Assembly: GCF_902167145.1 (NCBI RefSeq)
Contig: NC_050101.1
Location: 127,068,990-127,132,989 of the forward strand
Source: Zea mays
Lineage: Eukaryota > Streptophyta > Magnoliopsida > Poales > Poaceae
Direction: 5' to 3'
Length of the DNA stretch: 64,000 bases
Below the pieces are notes generated by a model. The model was not told the DNA's origin and ran no database searches. It saw only the letters and a program-made list of their open reading frames with translations. Each line of letters begins with the position of its first letter. Position 1 is the stretch's first letter. Shown here piece after piece: positions 8,984 to 19,278 of this stretch. A program made the translations under genes and the position numbers.

Positions 8984-10225
8984 TGAGAGCACCTAGAGGG
9001 GGGGGGGTGAATAGGTGATCCTGTAAAAACTTGAAACTTAATCCACAAAGCTTGATTAGGAGTTAGCACAGTAACGCCAAGTGGCTAGAGAGGAGTTCTT
9101 GCAAAACACAATAACCACAAGAAGATCAACACAGATAGGCACATTGGTTTATCCCGTGGTTCGGCCAAGTCCAACACTTGCCTACTCCACGTTGTGGCGT
9201 CCCAACGGATGAGGGTTGCACTCAACCCCTCTCAAGCGGTCCAAAGACCCATTTGAATACCATGGTGTTTTGCTTTGTTTACTATATCCCGCTTGCGAGG
9301 AATCTCCACAACTTGGAGCCTCTCGCCCTTACAATTTGATGTTCACAAAGAAGCACGGAAGTAAGAATGGGATGAGCAACACACTCAAGACACAAAATCA
9401 GAGCACAACACGCACACAAGTCACAACTCAAGCTCACAACACAACCCGAAGAGTTCTCTATTCAAGTGGAGCTCTAGTTGCTATCACAAAGAATCAAATG
9501 CGCAGAATTGGAGTCTTGGTGCTTAGGAATGCTTAGAGAATACTTGGTGTGCTCCTCCATGCGCCTAGGGGTCCCTTTTATAGCCCCAAGGCAGTTAGGA
9601 GCCGTTGAGAGCATTCCAGGAAGGCAATTCTTGCCTTCTGTCGCCTGGCGCACCGGACACTGTCCGGTGCGGATTTCTCTCCTATTCTGGCGCAGCCGAC
9701 CGTTGGAGATTCAGAGCCGTTGGCACACCGGACACTGTCCGGTGCACACCGGACAGTCCGGTGCCCCCTTCTGACCGTTGGCTCTGCCACGCGTCGCGCG
9801 CGGATTACGCGGCCGACCGTTGGCCCGGCCGACTGTTGGCTCACCGGACAGTCCGGTGCACCACCGGACAGTCCGGTGATTTATAGCTGTACGCCGCCGA
9901 CGAAACCCGAGAGCAGCCAGTTCGCCAGAGCCAGCCTGGCGCACCGGACACTGTCTGGTGCACCACCGGACAGTCCGGTGCACCTAGACTGCGCAGAGTC
10001 TTGGCTGCACAACCAAGTCTTTTCCAAATTGGTCTTTTCCTGTTTCTAGCACTTAGACACAATACATTAGTCTCCAAAACAATGTACTAAGTCTTAGAAA
10101 CATACCTTTACTCTTGATTTGCACTTCTTAAGTCTTTTTGGCACAAATATTACTCAAAGCATTTGTGTGGAGCACTTAATCACCAAAATCTTATAGAAAT
10201 GTCCCAAGGGTACATTTCCCTTTCA
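8984..10225 (-). repeat. 5' LTR of truncated Sirevirus
   Basis: On the minus strand the LTR starts TGAAAGGGAAATG at 10225 and ends GGTGCTCTCA at 8984; it is 1242 bp. A TATA box on minus (TATAAAAGG, 9574-9582) fits an LTR promoter. Seven copies of a palindrome, CACCGGACAGTCCGGTG or its 19-bp form, lie upstream of it between 9651 and 9980; one is imperfect. Confidence 0.85.
9651..9980. repeat. Cluster of seven 17/19-bp palindromes in Sirevirus LTR
   Basis: Copies start at 9651, 9726, 9747, 9842, 9862, 9942 (one base off) and 9964. Two forms alternate: CACCGGACAGTCCGGTG, with 8-bp arms around one A, and CACCGGACACTGTCCGGTG, with 9-bp arms around one C. Palindromic LTR motifs of this kind are known from Sireviruses. 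On the minus strand they sit upstream of the TATA box. Confidence 0.9.
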
Positions 10226-11508
10226 CCCACTCCCCTTGATAAGCATCAAGCACCTGCATTGAGTAATGCAAGAGTGAGATGAAACATCTCAGCAAGCAAA
10301 ATGTTTTGACGAGATATTTAAACCACAAGATGAATTAATTAACATTTTACAGGAATCACAATTAAGATCAGAAATACTTGTAGATATAGAACTCAATAGT
10401 CCCAATATAACCAATACCATCTCATTTCCCTACGTCAACAATATCTGCAAATATCACTTCAATGAATGCATGTGAATGCAATGCATATATCCTCTGCCTT
10501 CATACCTCTGAGGGTATGAAGTCGCATCGTAACCCTCCTCGGGCAATGTACGATGCTAAGTTGTACTGGTACGGTCGGACCATAGGTCATGACAAAACTT
10601 CAGATGCAAATGAATCATGCAATGCATATGGCATGCTGCATTTATCAATATACTTCACTTCCTTCGCATACAATACAAACCTCAAATAATACTTCATCTT
10701 CCTTCAGATACAATACAAACCACAAATAATACTTTACCTTCCTTCAGATACAATACAAACCTCAAATAATACTTTACCTTCCTTCAGATACAATACAAAC
10801 CTCAAATAATACTTTACCTACCTTCAGATACAATACAAACCTCAAATAATACTTCATCTTCCTTCAGGGGTGTGAATTAATCTCATGGGTCATACTCGAA
10901 CCATAATCATCATCAATATATGATTGAGCATCAATATAATACAATCAAGTAAAGCATCATCATAGAGTTCAATTATGAAAGAATTCAATAATTCTGAATA
11001 TTAGAGTGCAGGCGATAAAAATAGCAAGTCAAAACGGTAGCAACCACCGCTACATTCACTTGCCTTCATCGAAGAAGAAAAAGATACTAGGCATGATCCA
11101 GAGTGTAGCCACCTAGGGTTTTCCCCAAGAAAATCTGCAAGAAGAGATGGGGATAGAACATCTCCTTGGTCCTCTCTTCCTCTTCAATCCATCTTGCTCC
11201 TTCCCTTCTCGAGCCTTGCTGCGTGGAGGAGATTTATAGGGAGGAGGAAGCAGTGGAGAGGATAGAAGGCGACTGCAATGGAGAGGGGCGGCCAGGAAAG
11301 GGGAGGGGAGGGGAGGGGCGGCCAAGACAGGGGAGGGGAGGGGCGGCCAAGAAAGGGGAAAAAGGGGGGCGGCCACCTAGGGTTTCTTTGTGGGAGAAAA
11401 GAAACGACGCCTCAGATGACTCTGACTTAGCATCCAACGGCCCACAACCCTTTTCCCACATCCACGCACCGAAGATCAACTTTTGGCAACATTTTTTTGT
11501 ATATTACA
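10226..11508 (-). mobile_element. Partial LTR of an older retrotransposon, split by the Sirevirus
   Basis: On the minus strand the piece would start TGTAATATACAAAAAAATG at 11508. A TATA-like TATAAAT lies at 11230-11236 on minus, then C/T-rich leader sequence. The region shares wording such as CACTTGCCTTCA and the TGTAA start with the 3.6-kb solo LTR at 24741-28325, so a large-LTR Gypsy element is likely. The other end is missing because the Sirevirus inserted at 10225/10226. No ORF inside it is credible. Confidence 0.4.
10661..10868 (+). repeat. 40-bp tandem repeat, five copies
   Basis: CCTTCAGATACAATACAAAC and its following 20 bp recur with an exact 40-bp period at 10661, 10701, 10741, 10781 and 10821, and a partial sixth begins at 10861. 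The copies differ by only a few bases. There are no spacers and no cas-like genes, so it is a minisatellite inside the old LTR. Confidence 0.9.
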
Positions 11509-13437
11509 AGGTGAGCCCCCATCCCCTGATCCGACATGAACCGTGGCGTTAATATCTCCCTATCCTCCCCTCCCCTCATCAGGGCACTGCCTCGCCCCCG
11601 ATCCCCTATGCCACCACCTCTGGATTTTGAATCGATCCATCCCTTCCACCCCCTCTCTTTTGGAAGATCCAATAATGAGCCCCTTGCGCTATCAGATCTT
11701 CCTGCCCTCGATCTTCTCTCTAACGGCTGCACGGATCGGGCAGATCATGCGCTAGGATTCATGTCCATCGTATGGTAGACTTGGGGTGAGCTCTGAGCGG
11801 AATGATCAATGGTTGGTGAAGGAAGCGGGTGCGGAGGAAGATGGGGCTCACATTCGGAAAGCTTTTCAGCCTCTCTTCGCTAAGGAGATTCCGATTTTTT
11901 GGTGCCCACACACATGTTGTACAGTGGCTTGTTCATTCTGGTACGCTTGGATTTGATTGAGTTCGGTTAGTCGGCTCCTGTTTTAGACTCAGTTAATTGG
12001 TTTGTTCATTTGGTGATGATTTTGGAGCCAGTTGCACTATCTTATTCTTACGGTTTTGGAATGTAATCCAGCTCTGATTCAAGATTTATTAGGTATGGCT
12101 TCTTGTTTAATGAGATTTACCTTGCCATATATGAATAGTGAATATTATACTCAAGGATATTGAAGTATGAATGCAATTACTTCTGGTTTGTTTGTTTCTA
12201 TATATGTGAATTTGCTTACGAATAATTGCTACTCCAGTGGATGATACTGTAATGTGTAGCTTAGGTGGAATTTTGTTGGCATTGTAATTCCAAAATTTCT
12301 TTTTTGGATTAATTTGATAGCTTTTGAGATTATTTTATCGTATTATTGTATTGGTGAGCCATGGTTGTATGGTCAAACAACTTGTCCAATGGATCAAATT
12401 ATAGAATTGGAGTTGTGATCTAAATGTATACAAGCATATTGTTTGTACAAACCATCATTTCATTCAGATGGTTATTGGTTTATACCTTTCGATGCTTCTT
12501 GTGTATTTGGATTGGCTAGCTGGATCATTTCTACAGATAATACCACTCATTGGCTTTTTTAGCACCCAACTCTTGCCGCACTTTAAAAAGCTACATGTGG
12601 CTACACAGAGCTTATTCTGTTAAATTTTAGCTTATAACTAGAATGAGTTGATGCCTAAACCATATATTTCTTTTTCTTCGAATGACTGCCCTTTCTATTC
12701 TTTTTGTACTAATTGTTGATAACGACATTCCCTACATATCTCTTCTTCATTAGCTTAACACTTTCATATTTTTATTAACATTTCCTAGGCTAGAGAGATT
12801 ATTTCTCGCTTTGAGAAGACAAAGTTTTTGTTGAAATGCTAAAAACTTTTCCAGTGCACCAAAGACTTGGCTCAGGTTTTCTTTCCAAAACACATCAATA
12901 CAATTTCTGTGAAGGAATAGAATGTATATAATCTATGCAATATATTGCCCTTGAGATTAAGTTGGGATTATCACAACTCCAAAACCCTGCTCCCCATAAT
13001 CTAGGTACCATTATCCTAAAACGTTTACTACACATTATACTAGGCCGCGTGCAAGCATTTATTTACCAAATTGTAGGCATGATATATGGTGCACCTGTGT
13101 TGATCAGTTAACAATTCAAATACTTGAAATTTTTTACTGAAAGATAAAAACAAAGAATGAAACAGATACTACTCAAACATACAAACAAGGAATGAAACTA
13201 ATACTGTTATATTGGGAAATATTGAAATATAGTTTATTCTCAAATGCGATGATAAAGGTGTTCATTATTAAAAATAGTTCCATTGTCATATGCAAGAGGT
13301 TTGGTATCCTCACAGTTAGTAGTAGTGGGAGATGATAAAAGGAGATGCAGTTGATGACCTCAACAATTCTAGATCCAAATCAGTCTTGATATCCTCAGTT
13401 AGACATTTTCTAAACTGCACTATGCAAATAGATAACA
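11509..13437 (+). other. Unresolved stretch with a decayed host-gene 5' end
   Basis: The first ~350 bp are C-rich and resemble a 5' leader. Near 11841 there is an ARF-like exon start, listed separately. From ~11930 to 13437 the DNA is T-rich and intron-like, with no open frame of note. It is interrupted at 13437/13438 by the Helitron. I cannot say whether this is an authentic local pseudogene or DNA carried by another element. Confidence 0.4.
11841..11901 (+). pseudogene. ADP-ribosylation factor (ARF1-like) first-exon fragment
   Basis: ATG at 11841 opens M-G-L-T-F-G-K-L-F-S, the myristoylated N-terminus of plant ARF GTPases. After a small indel the text continues as LFAK-EI. The phase then breaks, and none of the P-loop (GLDAAGKTT) is present. 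A purine-rich leader (GAAGGAAGCGGGTGCGGAGGAAG) precedes the ATG as in a real 5' UTR. ARFs drive vesicle coat assembly at the Golgi; this piece is too short and shifted to act. Confidence 0.5.
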
Positions 13438-14537
13438 TCTCTACTACTCTATAAGAATGGATTATGGGCGTCCACATGTCTACACCAAGCCCTGCCTCCG
13501 TAACTCCCGCCCCCGTCTGTCTCCAGCGCGCATGTCGCCTCCTTCCCGAGAATACCACCGCGTCCCCCACCCACTCGGCTCGACCCTGACCTAGCACCTC
13601 TTCCCTCACCCCCGTGCGCGCCGCCACCTGGTCTACGTGCAGGGAGATGGAGCTCTAGCCGCATGATACTCGTCCATCCACCCTTCCACCTCCACCCTCA
13701 CCCCCGCACGAGACAGTCGCCTTCCTCCCTAGCCCCCGCATGCCATCGCCTAGAAGGAGAGGGAAAGCCAAACGAGAAGATTGTTGTCATCCCTGTCACC
13801 CCACGCCCTCCAGCGGTTGGCAACATGCCATGCTCTCCGCCTCGCCTCCACTCTCCTATGCCCTTTCCCTGCTACTGTGTCGTTCTTCTCCGGGATCGAT
13901 GAGCTCGAGTTTGGTGGGAGGATGGAAGAGGCAGGTGTTGCAGTGTCGTTGGAGCTCAGGTGAGGTGGGAGGATGGACACCTGCTCTCCGTCGTCGCCTC
14001 GCTCCTCCACGCGCCCCTATGGCCTCGTCAGCGGTGTACCCTACACCGTGCTCCCCATCGCCACCGTCCTCTCCATAGACCCTTTCCCCAATCTGGACCG
14101 CGTTGCCTGGGCCTAGGCGCACCACCGCGTGTTGTGTTCTTGTGGGCGTCGCTGCTCCTCGCCACCACCGGGACGTTCTTCCTGGCTAGCGCTCCAATTT
14201 GTGCTGCTTGGGACGACGAGATGCTCTAATTTCTGCTTTCTGATCTTTTTCCAGGTACACGCCCCCCCATTCTTCGCCTTTAGCACGAGCATGCATAGGC
14301 ATGACATCTTTTTCAACCATGTATATATCTTTGCTTCTTCCATGAACCTGACATCTCCTTCTAAGATGTCTACGCATTCTCGTGCCTATGTATTTGGTCA
14401 TATACTCATAATTGATTTATATCTGAAATTCTATTTCTCAGCTTTATAGTCAAGCAAGAGCTATGTTTAACAAAAGTTTTTGAATTGTTTTCAGATTGAA
14501 GGATTTACCTGAAGGGAATTATGGATCGGATTGATAG

Positions 14538-14609
14538 GTAGTTGTGGAATTTCTTGAGGTAGCAGTCAGCTGCATCGTCTTCCTCGAAGGCTTATATTCT
14601 CCTCATGAG
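14538..14609 (+). pseudogene. REV7/MAD2B (HORMA) exon fragment inside the Helitron
   Basis: 24 codons starting GTA-GTT-GTG read V-V-V-E-F-L-E-V-A-V-S-C-I-V-F-L-E-G-L-Y, matching the start of the HORMA domain of plant REV7 (pattern VEFLEVA...IVFLKGFYP). The match ends at about 14609. No following exon with the RRRYMNVVVQ segment is seen nearby. An ATGGATCGG lies 17 bp upstream but out of phase. REV7 is a DNA polymerase zeta subunit. This is a fragment typical of Helitron gene capture; the identity rests on memory of the family. Confidence 0.5.
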
Positions 14610-16289
14610 AGTGCTCTTCATTTGAGTTGGTTCAGTCAAGAATTTTTTGTGCCATCAAAGAAGTAGCTCATCATGGCTTGCATTAGGGAACCTGCTTCCA
14701 TTTTGCTTTTTTATGAAGGATTTGAGAATTGTGCAACAGCAGTTTCAGGGAAGCCATTTGTGTCATCAGGTAAACCTAGAAGCTCAGATAAAAGAGAAAT
14801 GCACACTGTTATATTTTCTTGGTCCATATTTTCTGGAACCGCATAATGATCAAGCTCGAACATAATTCCAGCCTCATGATTAAATCTGAAAGAAGGGATA
14901 CTGTGAGAGAACTTGATAAGATTTTGCATGTGTATGTGTTACAAGTGCTCTGTTCCACTCTTAACTTTGCAACTTTGCTTAGGAAATAAAAATTGTGTTC
15001 TTGCTCTTCCTATTCTTCTGGCTGCTTAAATAGTCACTTCTCTGCTACTAAATTGCTACCATTTCCTCATGGTATTTCAGATATCTTAGCGATCTCTATA
15101 TAATATTTCATCTTGAAACAAAACCTTAAAGAGAAATGATATCTAGAAATAGGAGGTAACTAGAAATTTTATTTTCTCTTCATGACAACATTTGTTTTCT
15201 TTCCTTGTTATATGGAGATCATAAGGGCAGACTTTGGGATAGTGCCATTGTTTCGGGATAGTGCCATTGTTTCTGGATGAGCCAAACATGTACTCATACT
15301 TCGGGATAGTGCCATTGTTTTCCTACAGTGAAGGAAGCATCATGGGGACTTGCTTGATATGCTGATATTGTTCAGGTAACAAAATAAATGCAACTGAGGA
15401 AACATCTCAATAAATTTTTGTTTGCATTCATATGGGCACTTGTGCTGTTCGTGAAATCATACACATTAGTTGTGTTGCAGTCACTATGTATGCTTCAACC
15501 ATTAATATTGCTATCTAAGAGTTGCTGCAAAGTTTGTATATATAAAATTCTAAATAGACATCTGTTTTTCCTCGATAAATATTATTCCATATGTATGTTT
15601 GTTGTTAGAGTTGAAGGTTCAAAGGTAGTAAACACCAGTGATCCACATGTGTCACGAGGTCCAACTCACCATAATTCCCCCAGTTATTTATCTTAGTTCA
15701 TATATTTTGTTGCACACCTGACCGACTGACCCTACCGCAACGTTGTGAAGGCACTGATATTTTACATCTACTTATTGCGCATATCTGATGGTTATAATGT
15801 TCAATACTATAAGTACACCTACCTTCATATTCACTGATTTGGCTGCTGTTATGGACTACATCATATATGATTGTTTTGAATGGATCATGTGTTTTCTACA
15901 AAAAATGTTCTCTGGAACCGGTTTTATGTGAAAGTATCAGGAAGATCTGAAAACAACGGTCACTAGAAATGATTTTATGTGAAAGTGCCTAGAAAACCTA
16001 ATGATTTATACAAAATGAGACAACTTGTCTGTTCAAAGGAAACTGCATGCTCCACATTATGTTTTGAGTTTTCATATAATGGATGTATACCTTTCTAACT
16101 TATGTAACAACTTTTGTTAATGGGAGCCACTGAGATGCTCAACCTTTTTATGTGTAGGTGCTATTTGCAACGGCATTCTACCAGTCCCTCAAGATCAACA
16201 CAACCCATCATGACCCAACTTCTCAAGCTGAAGATATTGAGAGAGAAATGCTAATAAGTTCCTTCGGTTTCTTCTCTTCAATCTCTCTG

Positions 16290-16377
16290 TGCTAAAGACA
16301 TTTCCCAACATCTTCGCTCTCTCTACGTTCCAGTGCCAAAGACATTTCCCAACATCTTTGCTCTCTCTACGTTCCTC
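16290..16377 (+). repeat. 44-bp direct duplication
   Basis: The unit TGCTAAAGACATTTCCCAAC... at 16290-16333 is repeated at 16334-16377 with about three changes. It lies inside the Helitron. No function is suggested. Confidence 0.85.
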
Positions 16378-17402
16378 CACGAAAGGCACTTCATGGGATA
16401 CCAAACATTCTAATTCTACCTGATTGAAGAAGAGCTGACAATTGAGGTACCATGTGTATCATATTTAACTCATGAGTCACAAGGATCATTTTTGTTAGCA
16501 ATCTGTTCTACAACATTCATCAGAGAAGGATGAAAAGATATTGATTGATAATGTGTTTTTCATACTTGAGTGTTGGATCCAACTGTGCTTGAACATCAGT
16601 ACAGAGATTGTGTAGAAATTATTTGGTACATTTGAGTTTGAAATACAGTGAACTGGAGGTAACTCCACCCTAAACTTCTGGAGCAGCGTTACTTCATGTG
16701 GACCAAACATTCCATGTATTTGATTACTTTCTTCAGACTGCAGCGGTATTAGTTTCCATGTTTGCATTTACAATGCACTAACCAAACATCACTTAAATAT
16801 GTATTATGTTTTAAAAAGGATACGCATTAGTTTAGTACCTAGAATAACTTGCTATGTCAAGAATCTTCTGTGATATTGAAGCATTCAAGCCACTGGCAAG
16901 TGGCGAGCCTAACCTTAATAAAAATGTAATATTGAACTTGGCCCAGGTTTACCTTGTTGGTTTCTAATCTTGAGATAGTTTTTTCTTCTCAAATAAAACC
17001 TAGGTAACATGGGAAAAATATGTTTGTTTTTATGTAATCATTATGCACTAACATTTTGTCAAATATTTTGTATGCCGTTGCAACGCACGGGCACCTAACT
17101 AGTATTCTTATATATTACTTTAGTTGTTTTTATTTGCTAGGTAAATACTTCCAATGTGAAATGCGCACACAAGACTAAAAATGTAGTATAATCCCATTCA
17201 AGAGATATCAATGTTTATTGCTCATCTAAGAACATAAATTCTAAGAGATGTTTTACTTCAATTATTTTCAAATTATACCGTTCAACAAAGGATAACTTGA
17301 CTAAGGGTCTCTTTCTTAATTAATTCCTATTAGAGAACACATTTGCTTAGATTTTGAAAAGAAATTTCCTGATCTTCAAAACTCAATTTTTGAGGTGTTA
17401 CA

Positions 17403-17876
17403 ACCAAAGAGGGACTTGTTGGATATGTTGATTCTGATTATGGAGCAGATTTGGACAAGATAAGATCATTGAAAGGTTATGTATTCACAGTTGGTGGATG
17501 TGCAGTCAGTTTGAGGGCTTGTCTGCAGCCCATAGTTGTTTTGCTTACTACAGAGGCAGAGTATGTTGTAGCTTGTGATGCTAGCAAAGAGGTCATTTGG
17601 TTGAAAGGTTTATATGCTGAGTTTTGTGGAGATACATCTTGTATTACATTATTTTGTGACATTCAGAGTGATATTTGCCTTACAAAGGATCAAATGTTTC
17701 ATGAGAGGACAAAGCACATTGATATTAAGTATCATTATATCCGAGAAATAGTTGCAGAGGGTAAATTGAGAGTATGCAAGATCAGTACACACTTTAATCG
17801 AGCTGACATGATGACTAAACATGTTCCTGGAGCTAAGTTTGAGCTTTGCTCGAACTTAGTTGGTATAATTGCTTAG
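17403..17876 (+). pseudogene. Copia pol C-terminal fragment (RNase H)
   Basis: The frame from about 17403 reads GLVGYVDSDYGAD..., then LKGYVFTVGGCAVS, TTEAEYVVACDASKEVIWLK and RTKHIDIKYHYIREIV. These are the hallmark blocks of Ty1/Copia RNase H. It ends at TAG (17874-17876) about 100 bp before an LTR. The upstream RT, integrase and gag are absent, and the sequence before 17403 is unrelated, so the element is 5'-truncated. It is a different lineage from the Sireviruses here. Confidence 0.9.
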
Positions 17877-17977
17877 CCCTAGTGGCTATGTTGGCACTAG
17901 TAGTTTGTTCCTTCTATTATTGAGAAAGTTGATTACAAGTTATGGCTACAAGATCGAATTTGTCTCAAGGTGGAGAT

Positions 17978-18293
17978 TGTTGAGTTTGTGATCCAAATTC
18001 TGCATATGGAGGCCATGTTGGCGAGCGGAGCGGAGACCCATCGTCGGAGGCTTGGGCCGGTATTTATTAGTGACCCTAATTAGGGTTTGCAGCGCGTCAT
18101 CATTTTTATTCCTCTTGTAAGCCACCGTCTATGGACGACGTTCTGTAAACACTCCACATATAGTGAAGGTTTTGCCTGGATGGTGCTCGTGGTTTTTCCC
18201 TTCACATTGAAGGGTTTTCCACGTAAATCTATGTGTCGTGCTCTGTGATTTGTTGCTTGATCTACTTCGTTTTTCTTGTTGTTTCTACTAACA
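17978..18293 (+). repeat. 3' LTR of truncated Copia element
   Basis: A purine tract (CAAGGTGGAGAT) precedes TGTTGAGTTTGTG at 17978, and the LTR ends TCTACTAACA at 18293 (316 bp). It contains the Copia-style ending with CCACGTAAATCT and GTGTCGTGCTCTGTG. With 17403-17876 it forms the 3' end of one element. The 5' LTR is missing. Confidence 0.75.
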
Positions 18294-19278
18294 GAGGGCG
18301 TTGTGGAAGATGTCGCCGAAGCAGAGCTTGCGGGGTGAATCTCGACGAGCACGTCCTCGCTGCCCATCGCCACTTCCCCACCCGCGGCTAGGTAGAGAGT
18401 ATAGAGGACGGACATGGAGAAATCGAAGCAGTTGCTCTCCGTGCAGGCACGAGGCGGTGTTGGTTGAGTGCACTGTGGAAGATGCCACCGAATCGGAGCT
18501 CATGGGGGTGAATCTCGACGAGCACGCCCTTGCTACCCATCGCCACCTCCCCAGTCGCGGCTGGCTAGAGAGTAGAGAGGACGGACACGGAGAGATCGAA
18601 GCAGTTGCTCTCCATGCAGCCACGAGAGGCGGCGTTGGTTGAGGCGCGATGGTGGCGAGGAGCCCAAGCCCGCTCCGCCACCATGGGTGGCGGGTGAGCG
18701 GGCCTGGACAGGCATTGGTTGAGACCCGATGGCGGCGAGGCTCCTGTGCCCGGAATTCATGGCGGCGAGGTACGCGAATATCTCACATTGTTGGTTGAGG
18801 GATTGACACAGATGGCATGTGAGCGGGCCTAGATGTTGGCACGAGAGGCAGGAGGTCGACGACGTGCAGAGGGGGCGGGGGGGGGGGGGGGGGCGACGCA
18901 CGAGGTCGAACGCCATGACAGCACGGTCGAACAAGTCGGCGACAAGGCAGATGAGCGGGGGTGAGTCCCGGGATCTAAAGAGCGAGCATGAGGGAGAGGG
19001 GTGGGTGCTAGGATGGGGACCGCGGGGGTGTGGCTGAGGTCGACACCACGATGGCGGTGAGGGTGGAGGGAGCAGCGCATGACAGAGACGTTTGGATGAG
19101 AAGGTAACCGTGATCCACGGGTGTGGGAGAGAAAGCGGAGAGGTGAGGAAACACGCAGGCATGGGCAGCGCGGCCTACGGATGACACGGACGATATAGAT
19201 TGACCGGAGGCAGAACAAGGAGAAGAGGTAGAATCAAGAGAGGCAGCCTACCCCTTACCTTTTTCGTAGTAATAGAGA
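18294..19278 (-). mobile_element. Possible Helitron 5' end on minus strand with GC-rich cargo
   Basis: The minus strand begins TCTCTATTACTACG at 19278, preceded by A. This matches 13 of 14 positions of the maize Helitron 5' consensus. The cargo to the left is GC-rich, gene-like DNA with a 17-G run (18877-18893). I found no matching 3' end (CTAG preceded by a GCACGG hairpin) on this strand, so the element is either truncated or coincidental. Confidence 0.3.
18296..18640 (+). repeat. 172-bp imperfect direct duplication
   Basis: The word TGTGGAAGATG...GGTGAATCTCGACGAGCACG at ~18302 recurs at ~18474, and the match extends through GAGATCGAAGCAGTTGCTCTCC. The two units differ at about one base in ten. 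The DNA is GC-rich and the long frames over it on both strands look like composition effects. Confidence 0.8.

Larger units (their letters stand above)
6330..10225 (-). mobile_element. Sirevirus (Opie/Ji-type Copia), 5' half, truncated in pol
   Basis: Running right to left the element has a 5' LTR (8984-10225), a primer binding site, an intact gag (6567-8933) and the first ~75 codons of pol including the protease motif. Pol then stops at the CACTA-like insertion at 6329. Gag, the LTR palindromes and the PBS all fit the Sirevirus/Maximus lineage. The missing 3' half would be left of position 1 if the nested insertions are read correctly. The 5 bp next to the LTR on the right are CCCAC (10226-10230). 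Confidence 0.85.
13438..17102 (+). mobile_element. Helitron, 3665 bp, non-autonomous, with captured fragments
   Basis: The 5' end TCTCTACTACTCTA fits the maize Helitron start consensus TCTMTAYTAMYHNW. The 3' end CCGTTGCAACGCACGGGC followed by ACCTAACTAG fits the maize 3' consensus, with a small palindrome (CGTTGCAACG) 5' of CTAG. The flanking bases are A at 13437 and T at 17103, the expected A|T target with no duplication. Inside are a GC-rich portion (13480-14230) with splice-like CCAG ends, a REV7-like exon fragment (14538), intron-like DNA and a 44-bp direct duplication (16290-16377). No Rep/helicase ORF is present, so it needs help to move. Confidence 0.8.

Noticed and set aside
9578..10077. 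Several frames with HRTVRW/TGQSGAP words on both strands
   Set aside because: Same palindrome effect in the LTR of the truncated Sirevirus.
10661..10868. CRISPR-like array
   Set aside because: The 40-bp repeats are directly joined without variable spacers and the genome is a plant.
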